Below the pieces are notes generated by a model. The model was not told the origin of the DNA. It ran no database searches and worked only from the letters and a program-made list of their open reading frames with translations. Source: JBEATZ01 sp041178545 (lineage in GTDB: Bacteria > Planctomycetota > UBA1135 > UBA2386). From it: DNA of 47,981 bases. The stretch covers positions 1 through 47,981 of the forward strand of contig JBEGVB010000142.1 in NCBI GenBank assembly GCA_041178545.1. Direction: 5' to 3'. Made by a program: the position numbers and the translations under genes. Below, piece after piece: positions 33,377 through 47,712 of the stretch (the first letter of the stretch is position 1; the number at the start of each line of letters is the position of its first letter).

Positions 33377-35136
33377 GCGAGGCAACCAAGGTTCCTGCCG
33401 GCAGCCCCAGCCCGCGTGGGCGACCGCGCTCCACCCTGAAGGTCTCCGCGCTCCACACCCAGCGTGCGCGAGGCGAGCCCATGCTGTGGCTCTGCGGCGG
33501 TGCGCTGGCACTGGCACTGCTGATGGTCCTCGGGCTCGTTGCGCTGGTGGCGTTCGAGGGTGGGTCGACGTTCTGGCCGGTGCCCGCCCGCGAGTACCGC
33601 ATGACCGACGGCCGGGTGCTGCTCGGCGAGGTGACCCGGACCGAGTCGTACCGCCCGTCCGCCGAGGCCCTGCAGCAACTTCCCGAGGCTGTGCGCGAGG
33701 GCGCCGCCACCCGCATCGCGGGCACCGACGGCGTCTCCGTGCGCGAGTTGGTGCGCACCGGCAACTACGAGATCACCAGCGAACACTTCCACTGGGTGCC
33801 CGACTTCCTCGTGAGCACGAGCAGCGAGCCGGAGTGGGCTCTCGTCGTGGAACGCCAGGCCTGGGGCAGGTTCTACGGCATGCCACGCGCGTTCCTCGAC
33901 GGCACCGAGGAGGTTGCCACCACTCCCGAGGCTGCGTGGGCGCGCTTCCTCGCCGAGCACGATGCCGCGCGGGCCCGCTTCCACGAGGCAAACGAGTTGC
34001 GTGTGTCGGGGATCGGCCGACTCAGCGAACGTGAGGAGGAGGCTCGGCTTGCAGCGAGGAAGGCAGAGATCGAGCACGGCACAGGGTCGGCACGGCACAG
34101 CGAGGCCCTGGCTGGTCTCGCGAGAATGCAGGAGGAGACCCGTGGCGAGCGCGAACAGCTGGACGCGAGGATCCAGGAGCTCGACCGTCGCAACCAGTCG
34201 CTGCAGCTGTCGTTGGTGACGGCCGATGGCGTCCGCAAGGACCTGCGCCTGGACGACATCGTCCGGGCTTACCCGGCCAACCAGCTCGGGCTCGGCGGCA
34301 AGCTCGGCATCTACCTGGACCGCTGGCGCGAGTTCCTCGTCGACGAACCACGCGAGTCCAACAGCGAGGGCGGTGTCTACCCGGCCATCTTCGGCACCGT
34401 GCTCATGACCCTCCTGATGTCGATTGCCGTGGTGCCGTTCGGGGTGCTCGCGGCGCTCTACCTGCGGGAGTACGCGAAGGCAGGGCTCGCCATCAGCGCC
34501 GTCCGCATCGCCGTGAACAACCTGGCGGGCGTCCCCTCCATCGTCTTCGGAGTCTTTGGCCTCGGGTTCTTCTGCTACATCGTCGGCGGCACCATCGACT
34601 CGGTCTTCTACGCCGAGCGACTGCCCAACCCGACCTTCGGCAAGGGGGCGCTGCTCTGGGCCTCGCTCACCCTTGCGCTGCTGACGCTGCCCGTCGTGAT
34701 CGTGGCGACCGAGGAAGCCCTTGCTGCCGTGCCCCGGTCCATGCGCGAGGGTTCCTACGCATGTGGTGCGTCGAAGTGGCAGACCATCCGCCGCATCGTG
34801 CTCCCGAGGGCCATGCCAGGCATCATGACCGGGGCGATCCTTGCCATGGCCCGCGGCGCAGGCGAAGTCGCACCCCTGATGCTGGTCGGAGCCGTGAAGC
34901 TCGCACCGGAGCTGCCGATGGACGGTGAGGCCCCGTTCCTGCACCCCTCGCGCTCCTTCATGCACCTCGGATTCCACGTCTACGACCTCGGTTTCCAGAG
35001 CCAGAACAGCGAGGCAGCCAAGCCCATGGTGTTCACCACCACGCTGCTGCTCATCGGGATCATCACCACCCTCAACGTCTTCGCGATCTGGCTCCGCAGC
35101 CGCCTGCGGCGCCGGTTCCATGGACCTCAGTTCTGA
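33373..35136 (+). CDS. pstA: phosphate ABC transporter permease PstA with large extracytoplasmic domain
   Basis: The predicted protein has 587 aa, about twice the usual PstA. A membrane helix (about residues 37-62) precedes some 270 residues outside the core. These include a conserved-looking FHWVPDFLVS segment and a charged coiled coil (about 195-275, SEREEEARLAARKAEIEHG, EETRGEREQLDARIQELDR). The permease core follows with PFGVLAALYLREYAK, NNLAGVPSIVFGVFGLGFF and the loop RSMREGSYACGASKWQTIRRIVLPRA. Start is a GTG at 33373 whose bases overlap the pstC stop, so synthesis is coupled. The extra domains of PstC and PstA may interact with each other or with PstS. Confidence 0.92.
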   Translation: MSEATKVPAGSPSPRGRPRSTLKVSALHTQRARGEPMLWLCGGALALALLMVLGLVALVAFEGGSTFWPVPAREYRMTDGRVLLGEVTRTESYRPSAEALQQLPEAVREGAATRIAGTDGVSVRELVRTGNYEITSEHFHWVPDFLVSTSSEPEWALVVERQAWGRFYGMPRAFLDGTEEVATTPEAAWARFLAEHDAARARFHEANELRVSGIGRLSEREEEARLAARKAEIEHGTGSARHSEALAGLARMQEETRGEREQLDARIQELDRRNQSLQLSLVTADGVRKDLRLDDIVRAYPANQLGLGGKLGIYLDRWREFLVDEPRESNSEGGVYPAIFGTVLMTLLMSIAVVPFGVLAALYLREYAKAGLAISAVRIAVNNLAGVPSIVFGVFGLGFFCYIVGGTIDSVFYAERLPNPTFGKGALLWASLTLALLTLPVVIVATEEALAAVPRSMREGSYACGASKWQTIRRIVLPRAMPGIMTGAILAMARGAGEVAPLMLVGAVKLAPELPMDGEAPFLHPSRSFMHLGFHVYDLGFQSQNSEAAKPMVFTTTLLLIGIITTLNVFAIWLRSRLRRRFHGPQF

Positions 35137-35183
35137 GCCGCGCCATGCTCCTCCCTGCCGACAGGCCAAGACCACCAAGCACC

Positions 35184-36068
35184 ATGGCTACACCCCGTCC
35201 ACGTCCCATCGACACCGGTCCCGCCCAGGCGCCCGAGCGCACGAATGGTGTGCTTGCCGCCATCCAGCGTGGTGAGAAGGTGCAGCCGATCGTCCACGAC
35301 GCCGTGCACGCCGAGGAGTCGGTGCTCGAGGTGCGCAACTTCAGCCTCTGGTACGGCACGGCCCGTGCACTGCACGACATCAGCATCCCCGTGCCGCGCG
35401 GCAAGGTGACTGCGCTGATCGGTCCCTCTGGCTGCGGCAAGTCCACCCTGCTGCGATCGGTCAACCGGCTCAACGACCTGATCGACAACATCCGCATCGG
35501 CGGGGACATGCTCCTCAACGGCGACTCGATCTACAGCCCCAGGGTGGACGTGATCGAGCTGCGCAAGCGCATGGGAATGGTGTTCCAGAAGTCGAACCCG
35601 TTCCCGATGAGCATCTACGAGAACGTCGTCTACTCGCTGCGGATCGACGGCGTGCGCGACAAGGCAACACTCGACGAGGTGTGCGAACGGAGCCTTCGCG
35701 GCGCCGCCCTTTGGGACGAGGTGAAGGACCGGCTGCACGGCAGTGCGCTGGGCCTCTCCGGCGGACAGCAACAACGCCTCTGCATCGCACGCGCCATCGC
35801 GGCCGAGCCCGAGGTGTTGCTCATGGACGAGCCTTGCAGCGCGCTCGACCCGATCGCCACGGGCAAGATCGAGGACCTCATCTGGGAGCTGCGCGGGAGC
35901 TACTCCGTGATGATCGTGACGCACAACATGCAGCAGGCGTCCCGCTGCAGCGACAACACGGCGTTCCTCTACCTCGGACGACTGGTGGAGTACGGCCCCA
36001 CCTCGGACATCTTCACCAACCCCAGGTCGCAGGACACCGAGGACTACGTCTCCGGGCGTTTCGGCTGA
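35184..36068 (+). CDS. pstB: phosphate ABC transporter ATP-binding protein
   Basis: The predicted protein has 294 aa. A basic/Pro-rich N-terminal extension of about 45 residues precedes a normal PstB ATPase. It has Walker A GPSGCGKST, the Q-loop in GMVFQKSNPFPMSIYENV, the signature LSGGQQQRLCIARA, Walker B VLLMDEPCSALDP and the switch His in VTHNMQQASRCSD. It powers phosphate uptake through PstC/PstA at the inner face of the membrane. The ATG at 35184 was chosen; an ATG at 35145 in frame would add 13 residues. The stop codon directly abuts the convergent thiE stop. Confidence 0.95.
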   Translation: MATPRPRPIDTGPAQAPERTNGVLAAIQRGEKVQPIVHDAVHAEESVLEVRNFSLWYGTARALHDISIPVPRGKVTALIGPSGCGKSTLLRSVNRLNDLIDNIRIGGDMLLNGDSIYSPRVDVIELRKRMGMVFQKSNPFPMSIYENVVYSLRIDGVRDKATLDEVCERSLRGAALWDEVKDRLHGSALGLSGGQQQRLCIARAIAAEPEVLLMDEPCSALDPIATGKIEDLIWELRGSYSVMIVTHNMQQASRCSDNTAFLYLGRLVEYGPTSDIFTNPRSQDTEDYVSGRFG

Positions 36069-36719
36069 TCAGAGCCCTGCCGCGTCCAGTGCGGCGAGGA
36101 TGCGCGTCGTCTCCGCAGCAGGGTCGCGCGCCTTGGAGATCGCGCCGCGCACCGCAACCCCGACCGGACGACTGTCGCCGTCCACGTCCGCGATCGCAGC
36201 GATGTGACGGTGGTCGATGCCGCCGAGCCACAGCACGGGCAGCCTTGCGGCACGGGTGAGTGCTGCGGCCTTCTGCACGCCGAGCGGGGTGGCCCCCGGC
36301 TTGCTGCCGGTCGCGTGCAGCGGGGAGAGGAGCGCGAAGTCGGCGCCCTGTTCTGCAGCGGCCTCCAGCTGCGCGGCATCGTGCGTCGAGGCCCCAAGCA
36401 CGAGCTTCCGGCCGGCCAGCTTCCTCGCCTCGGCAACCGGCAACGAGTGGTGTCCCAGCTGGACCCCGTGTGCGTGCCCGGCAAGTGCCACGTCGAGCCG
36501 GTCGTTGACGAACAAGAGTCCGCCGACCTCGTCCAGCGCAGGGCGCAATCGCACCGACAGGTCCCTCAGCTGTGCTGCCGTGAGGTCCTTCTCGCGGAGC
36601 TGGACGGCTCGGAGCCCGGCAGCAACTGCACGTTCCACCGTCCGGGCGATCCACTCCGGCTTGCCGAGGCCCTCGGTGACGAACAGCAGACGGAGTGCGG
36701 CGACCTCATGGGGCTGCAT
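36069..36719 (-). CDS. thiE: thiamine-phosphate synthase
   Basis: The predicted protein has 216 aa, a normal ThiE length. It couples HMP-pyrophosphate with THZ-phosphate to make thiamine monophosphate in the cytoplasm. TIM-barrel motifs are visible: AVQLREKDL, LLFVNDRLDVAL, GVQLGHHSLPV, GASTHD, LLSPLHATGSKPGATPLG and LWLGGI. The Gln in GVQLG replaces the common His. The ATG at 36719 shares its A with the corA stop (TGATG), so it is translated after corA. The other visible thiamine gene, thiL, is elsewhere in the window. The stop codons of thiE and pstB together form the palindrome TGATCA. Confidence 0.9.
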   Translation of the reverse strand: MQPHEVAALRLLFVTEGLGKPEWIARTVERAVAAGLRAVQLREKDLTAAQLRDLSVRLRPALDEVGGLLFVNDRLDVALAGHAHGVQLGHHSLPVAEARKLAGRKLVLGASTHDAAQLEAAAEQGADFALLSPLHATGSKPGATPLGVQKAAALTRAARLPVLWLGGIDHRHIAAIADVDGDSRPVGVAVRGAISKARDPAAETTRILAALDAAGL

Positions 36720-37813
36720 CAGAACCAACCTCTCCTGCGGAAGAAGTACAGCATGCCAAAGGCGATCGTGGCCATGAGGCCCATCACCAACGGGTATGCC
36801 CAGGACTCGTCCAGCTCCGGCATGTGGACGAAGTTCATGCCGTAGACACTGGTGACGAAGGTGAGCGGGATGAAGATGGTGGAGATCAGGGTGAGCACCT
36901 TCATGACCTCGTTGAGGCGGTTGCTCACCGTGCCCAGGTGGACCTCCATGAGGCTCGCGGCGATCTCGCGCTGGCTCTCCAGCAGGTCGATGAGTTGCAC
37001 CACGTGGTCGTGGACGTCCCGCAGGTAGTGACTGATGGCACTCGGGAACCGCGGCGACTCACCGCGCGCAAGGGCGGCCGTGAGGTCGCGGAGCGGCCAG
37101 AACGCACGCCGGAGCTCGAGCAGGCGCTGACGGAGCACGTGGATCTCCGCCATCGTCTCGTTTCGGGCGTCCTGTGCGAGGATCCTCTGTTCCAGCTCTC
37201 CCAGTTGGTCGCCGAGGGACTCGACCGTGGGGAAGCATGCGTCCACCACGGCGTCCAGCACCGCATGGGCAATGTGGGCCGGTCCCGTGGTCCGGATGCG
37301 GCTCGTGGGGTCGGTGAGCCGCTTCCGGATCGGGTCGAAGTTGTCACCAGCGTGCTCCTGGAAGGTGACCACGAACGAGTCCCCCACGAACATGCTGAAC
37401 TGTTCGGTCAGGTGGCCGCCTCCGTGGTCCACCATCCGCAGCACGACGAAGGTGTGGCCGTCGTACTCCTCCACCTTGGCCCGCTGGTGCAGGTGGACCA
37501 CGTCCGCGAGCGCGAGTCGGTGCAGGGCAAAGCACTCGCCAACCCTGCTGACCAGTTCCGCGTCACCGACCCCGTCCACGTTGACCCAGACATTCGGCCA
37601 CCTCGCGCGGAACGACGCCACCTCGGCCGCGTCGCGGAGGGTCCTGCTCTCCATCTCGCTTGCGTCCCAGCCAATGCCTTGGATCACGGCAGGAGCTGCC
37701 GAGGGGTCACCGACCATCGTGCCCGGGGCGGTTCCCGGCGGGGCACGTCTCGCCTTGCGCCTGCCCACTGGGAGAGGCTGTACGCGACCGGTCTTGTTGC
37801 TCATGGGATCCAT
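36719..37813 (-). CDS. corA: CorA-family divalent cation transporter
   Basis: The predicted protein has 364 aa. After a basic N-terminal tail comes the cytoplasmic alpha/beta domain (about residues 45-160, with VWVNVDGVGD and YDGHTFVVLRMV) and the long stalk helices (LGDQLGELEQRI, VLRQRLLELRRAFWPLRDL). Two C-terminal membrane helices carry the selectivity motif YGMNF. It should form a pentameric channel for Mg2+ (also Co2+ or Ni2+). The terminal helix ends in a basic FFRRRGWF tail. The ATG at 37813 lies one base from the upstream stop; the ATG at 37804 is also plausible. The 3' end shares one base with the thiE start. Confidence 0.93.
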   Translation of the reverse strand: MDPMSNKTGRVQPLPVGRRKARRAPPGTAPGTMVGDPSAAPAVIQGIGWDASEMESRTLRDAAEVASFRARWPNVWVNVDGVGDAELVSRVGECFALHRLALADVVHLHQRAKVEEYDGHTFVVLRMVDHGGGHLTEQFSMFVGDSFVVTFQEHAGDNFDPIRKRLTDPTSRIRTTGPAHIAHAVLDAVVDACFPTVESLGDQLGELEQRILAQDARNETMAEIHVLRQRLLELRRAFWPLRDLTAALARGESPRFPSAISHYLRDVHDHVVQLIDLLESQREIAASLMEVHLGTVSNRLNEVMKVLTLISTIFIPLTFVTSVYGMNFVHMPELDESWAYPLVMGLMATIAFGMLYFFRRRGWF

Positions 37814-37814
37814 C

Positions 37815-39653
37815 TCACGAAGCCGACTTGCCGGCCCACTCCTCGAGACTGTAGAGCACGTTCTGCGGCAGCGGTGCCCTCGCCCTGTCGTTCAGCTCCT
37901 GCAGGATCTGCGCGAGGCTGATCCCGTCGGCCAGTCCGGCGAGCACCGTCTCCCGCTCGAGCCGGAACTGGTGCACGTGGTCGCTCTTCACCCGCTTTGC
38001 GAATCGGTCGAACACGTGGACGACCTCGTGCAGGTCGTCGCCCGGGAACAGCAAGAGCTCGAAGTCAGGGTTCACGATCACGCTGGAGCGCGTACCGCCA
38101 ACCTTGCCTGCAGGCTCTGCCTCCAGCAGTTCGGCACCGAGCCTGCTGAGCCGGATCGCCACGGGACGGCCGTCGCGCATGCCGATGTCGACCACGCCCA
38201 GCGGGAAGAGCCTCCGCTTGATCCACACCAGCAGGTTGCGCTCGAGCTGCTGCAGGCTCTCGGTCGGTGTGTAACCACCACCCTGGAACCGTGCCGCGAA
38301 GAAGTCCTCCGCCCTGTGCGTGTCGAGCTGGCTCAGGTACGCGTTGCGGGCGAGGAACGGCAGGAACTGGATCTCCTGCCACTGTTCCGGCTCGGCGCGG
38401 CGGAGCAACCGGAGGAACACGCGGCGCATGCGCGCCTGGTGGAAGTGCTCGCCGGGCAGCCCACGCTCCTCGACTGCGAATGCCAGCATGTCCCGCAACT
38501 GTTGCTGCAACTGCGCCCGCTCGAACTCCGCGCCCTGCGGGGTCGGGCGCAGCGAACGTTCTCCCCTGCGATCGATCAGGCGCTTGTGCAGGCAGAACCG
38601 GAACAGGAGGTCGAGTACGGCTTCCCCGTTGAGGAGGCCCCCGGGAACCGGGAGCAAGAGGCTTGCGATGCGCTTCTGGCTCGCCTTGAACAGTTCGCCT
38701 TCCGTCGTGAACTGGACCTTCGTCCTCGAGAGCTCGCGCAGGAACCGCGCGGCATTCGTGGTGAGGTCGACGCCACAGCAGAGAGCCTCACCGACGACGG
38801 GTTGGTGCCTTGCAGCATGGTCCCGCAGCGCAACGAGGATCACCTCGTGGAACACCACGAGGACGCTGGCCTCGGGCTGGATGCCGAACCGTGCGACGTC
38901 GAGCCCCGTGACCGTCCCCGTCATGGAGTCCTCGAGGCACTTCTTCAGCAGCTCCGCGTCGGGACGGTCCTCGCTGTCGAGCTCCTTGTCCAGGTCGCCC
39001 AGCGGCATGATCCCGCCGTGGTGGAGCAGCGCGGCATCCACGACCTTCCTCACCCTGGGCGGCAGCTTGGCGAGCCGCGCCAGGATCGACCCCTCCATCA
39101 AGTACATCTTGTAGATCTTGCGCGCGTGCTCAGCTGCCCGCGCGTCCGCTGCACCACGGTCCCGGAAGTAGCGCGCGTCGAGGAAGCCCTGCAGCGTCAC
39201 CACGTCCCTCACCGAGGTGTCACGCTGCTGCCGCATGCCGAGTACGCAGTCTGCGAGCTCGCCGGGGACTGCCCAGGAGGGGGCGTCCATCGCCGTCCAC
39301 TCCCGCCCCTTCGACGGGAAGAGGAATCCCTCGCGCTGCAGCGCGGCAAGGGAGGCCTCGAGGTCGAACCGACTCTTGAAGTTCTTGCCGTGGGACTGGA
39401 ACAGGGCCTGGACAGTGCGTGCCGACCCGGGCTCCGTCAGGAACGTCTCCAACAGGTCCATGAGCTTGCGTGGCAGCTCCATCAGTCGACGCTCCACCCG
39501 TGCAACGTCCTCCATCGCTGCCGTGCACGCACGCAACAGGACGTCCCGCGAGGCCACGTCGGGCGGAGGCTCCTTGCACCACCTGCGCGCGAGTTCCCGC
39601 ATCGCGGCCTCGCCCGTGCCCTGCAGCAGGGTCCTCAGGGTGATCCGACTCAT
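37815..39653 (-). CDS. helicase-associated protein (XPB/Ssl2 N-terminal-like, Helicase_C_3 type)
   Basis: The predicted protein has 612 aa and no signal peptide. It looks like the helicase-associated family encoded next to XPB in some actinobacteria (the Rv0862c type, Helicase_C_3 or XPB/Ssl2 N-terminal domain). It is helical and winged-helix-like in its first two thirds (ALFQSHGKNFKSRFDLEASL, MELPRKLMDLLETFL). The terminal third has VIVNPDFELLLFPGDDLHEV and RVKSDHVHQFRLERETVLAGLADG, which is characteristic of that domain. It has no Walker motif. The likely role is to bind the XPB helicase or DNA, in the way Bax1 partners archaeal XPB; this is inferred. The ATG at 39653 overlaps the XPB stop as ATGA. 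Confidence 0.72.
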   Translation of the reverse strand: MSRITLRTLLQGTGEAAMRELARRWCKEPPPDVASRDVLLRACTAAMEDVARVERRLMELPRKLMDLLETFLTEPGSARTVQALFQSHGKNFKSRFDLEASLAALQREGFLFPSKGREWTAMDAPSWAVPGELADCVLGMRQQRDTSVRDVVTLQGFLDARYFRDRGAADARAAEHARKIYKMYLMEGSILARLAKLPPRVRKVVDAALLHHGGIMPLGDLDKELDSEDRPDAELLKKCLEDSMTGTVTGLDVARFGIQPEASVLVVFHEVILVALRDHAARHQPVVGEALCCGVDLTTNAARFLRELSRTKVQFTTEGELFKASQKRIASLLLPVPGGLLNGEAVLDLLFRFCLHKRLIDRRGERSLRPTPQGAEFERAQLQQQLRDMLAFAVEERGLPGEHFHQARMRRVFLRLLRRAEPEQWQEIQFLPFLARNAYLSQLDTHRAEDFFAARFQGGGYTPTESLQQLERNLLVWIKRRLFPLGVVDIGMRDGRPVAIRLSRLGAELLEAEPAGKVGGTRSSVIVNPDFELLLFPGDDLHEVVHVFDRFAKRVKSDHVHQFRLERETVLAGLADGISLAQILQELNDRARAPLPQNVLYSLEEWAGKSAS

Positions 39654-41349
39654 GCCCGTTCCTCCGTCCGCGCCAACTCCTTGACCTCGCCTGCGCCCAG
39701 GATGGCGTAGGAGTAGCCTTGCTCGGTCAGGAAGAGCTGACGCTTGCGGGCGAACTCCTGCTCGCGCGTGTCCGCCGTCACGAGGGAGTAGAAGTGTGCA
39801 AGCGCACCGTCTGCCTTGGGCCGCAGGATGCGGCCGAGGCGCTGGGCCTCCTCCTGCCTGCTGCCGAAGGTCCCCGACACCTGGATGGCCACGTTGGCGT
39901 CGGGAAGGTCGACCGCGAAGTTGCCAACCTTGCTCACGACCAGCCGTGGCAGCTCACCCTTGCGGAAGGCAGCGTACAGCCGGTCCCGTTCTGCATTGGG
40001 CGTCTGGCCGGTGATCAGCGGCAGCTGGAACACCGTCGCCATCTGCTGCAGCTGCTCCAGGTACTGCCCGATCACCAGGACCCGGTCCCGTGCATGGATA
40101 CGAAGGAGGTCACCGAGCACGTCGAGTTTCCGCTCGTTGTCGCTCGCAACCCGGAACTGGTCCCGCGAGCCAGCACGTGCATAGCGCTGCGCGCGGTCCT
40201 CTGACATGCCGACACGCACCTCGCTGCACTGGGCGGTGGCGAGGAATCCGCGCCGCTCCAGCAGCTTCCACTGGACCTCGTGGCGCTTCGGACCGATCAA
40301 CGAGAAGACCTCGTCCGCGAGGCCGTCCTCGCGAACGAGGGTTGCCGTGAGCCCGAGCCGCCTGCGCGCCTGGATGCCTGCCGTGGCCCGGAACACCGGG
40401 GCAGGCAGCAGGTGCACCTCGTCGTAGACGATCACGCCCCAGTCACCGCGGTCGAACAGGTCCAGGTGCGTGAACCCGCCCAGCTTCTCCTTGCGGTGCG
40501 TGAGGATCTGGTAGGTGGCCACGGTCACCGGTCGGATCGTCTTCTGCTCCCCGGTGTACTCGCCCACCTGGTCCGGCGTCAGCGTGGTCTTGTCCAGGAT
40601 CTCCCGGACCCACTGCCGGACCGCGACCGTGTTCGTGGTCAGGACGAGCGCGTTCACCTGCAGCAACTGGATCGCTGCGATCCCGACCACGGTCTTCCCG
40701 GCGCCGCAGGGCAACACCACCACGCCGCAGCCGCCCGCATCCGTGCCGCCCGCGTGGAACGAGGCAGCAGCCGCCTGCTGGTAGTCGCGCATCTCGAAGG
40801 GCCGCCCCGAGACGGTCTCGCGCCGCCACTCGAACGGAAGCTTCGCGCCCGCACGGTAGCCGGCACGGTCGTCGACGGGGTAACCGAGCCTCACCAGGAC
40901 CTGCTTGAGCTCACCACGGTCGCCGGCAGCAGCGCTCCACCGCCCCTCGCCGTCCTCCCTGAGCAACCCCTCGAGCTTCGGGTTCTCGGCCAGCTTCGCG
41001 AGCGTGTCTGGGTCCGAGCACTCGAGCCGCAACCTGCCGCCGGGGGCAGCCTTGAGCCGGAGCAAACCGTAGCGGCGGAACCACTCGCGCAGCTGCGCGA
41101 TCACCTGGGGGGCGATCGGGAACCGCGTGTTCCGGACCAACCACGCCTCCACGTCCTCGACGCGTTCACCCAGCGCAGCAGCGTTCCAGACGCTCACGGG
41201 CGTGATCCGGTAGAAGTGCACGTACTCGGGCGACTTCTCCAGCTCGGCGAAGCGCGACAAACGGTCCCGTGCAGCCTCGTAGTCGGGGTGCTGCGTCTCC
41301 AGCAGCACGGTCCGGTCCGCCTGCACGACCAATGGCGGCTCGTTGGCCA

Positions 41350-41350
<1 letters not shown>
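39650..41350 (-). CDS. XPB-type DNA repair helicase (SF2)
   Basis: The predicted protein has 566 aa. An N-terminal damage-recognition-like region (about residues 1-180) precedes the helicase core. Motif I CGAGKT is near 213-218, the DEVH box is in VIVYDEVHLLPAP near 308-311, and the XPB-specific RED motif is in TATLVREDGL near 338-340. Motif VI is QEEAQRLGRILRPK. It should move 3' to 5' on DNA and open it at damage or transcription sites, as in TFIIH XPB. Bacterial XPB exists in scattered lineages such as mycobacteria. The ATG shares one base with the uvrA stop (TGATG), and the stop overlaps the helicase-associated partner gene. Confidence 0.93.
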
Positions 41351-47220
<5,870 letters not shown>

Positions 47221-47226
<6 letters not shown>

Positions 47227-47290
47227 AGCGAGCCCCCTCGGGTCCACCAGCCGCGCCCTGGGTGGCAACGGAACGAACCTCGCTATGCTG
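47221..47290. repeat. 12-bp inverted repeat in the uvrA divergent region
   Basis: CAGCATAGCGAG (47221-47232) is the exact reverse complement of CTCGCTATGCTG (47279-47290). The arms are separated by 46 bases and lie at the two ends of the 69-base spacer between uvrA and the divergent small gene. Each arm contains TATGCT, which resembles a -10 box when read outward. The left arm also contains the uvrA start codon. It may be a symmetric operator or a pair of matched promoter elements. Confidence 0.6.
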
Positions 47291-47295
47291 CGCGC

Positions 47296-47649
47296 ATGGC
47301 GGAGAACCTTCCACAGGACCGTGAAGAACTCGACGACGACGAACCGCAGGAGCAGGACCTGCTGGTCGTCCTCACCCTGAGCAACCGCTCCATGGGCACT
47401 GCGTCGGACCGTCTCGCCATCGAGAAACTGTCGGACGAACTCGCAGATGCGGTCGAGACCGCGGGGGTCGGTGAGTTCGACGGCGACGAGACCGGCGGTG
47501 GCACCTGCACCCTGTTCTTTGCCGGTCCGGACCCGCGCAAGATCCTGCAGACCATCCAACCCGTCCTCCGCCGCAGCGCCTTCAGCCGCGGGGCCGAAGC
47601 CGTGATGGGGTTTGGGGAGGATGGGAGGCCGCTGAGGTTGAAAATCTGA
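47296..47649 (+). CDS. small hypothetical protein divergent from uvrA
   Basis: I do not recognise this 117-aa protein. It has an acidic N-terminal tail (DREELDDDEPQEQD). A compact alpha/beta domain follows, with strands LLVVLTLSN and GTCTLFFAG, helices DRLAIEKLSDELADAVETAG and DPRKILQTIQPVLRR, and a closing GAEAVMGFGEDG. No signal peptide, membrane helix or catalytic motif is seen, so it is probably cytoplasmic. No Shine-Dalgarno sequence precedes the ATG at 47296. A TATGCT hexamer ends 6 bases before it, which would fit a leaderless message. Sharing a divergent spacer with uvrA may mean shared regulation. Confidence 0.7.
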   Translation: MAENLPQDREELDDDEPQEQDLLVVLTLSNRSMGTASDRLAIEKLSDELADAVETAGVGEFDGDETGGGTCTLFFAGPDPRKILQTIQPVLRRSAFSRGAEAVMGFGEDGRPLRLKI

Positions 47650-47712
47650 TCCAGATGTCCGAACTGGGCTCGGCGTCTGCAAGCTGCTGGGCCGACGCTC
47701 TCCGCATTCGCC

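Noticed and set aside
29738..33517. A 1259-residue open frame on the minus strand opposite pstS, pstC and the 5' end of pstA
   Set aside because: The plus strand carries unmistakable PstS and PstC motifs. The antisense translation is low-complexity and runs across gene boundaries, as expected of a high-G+C shadow.
47227..47682. A 152-residue N-terminal extension of UvrA
   Set aside because: The extension would run through the divergent 117-aa gene and lacks UvrA character. The ATG at 47226 has GAGGGGG at the right distance and is followed by the canonical UvrA start.
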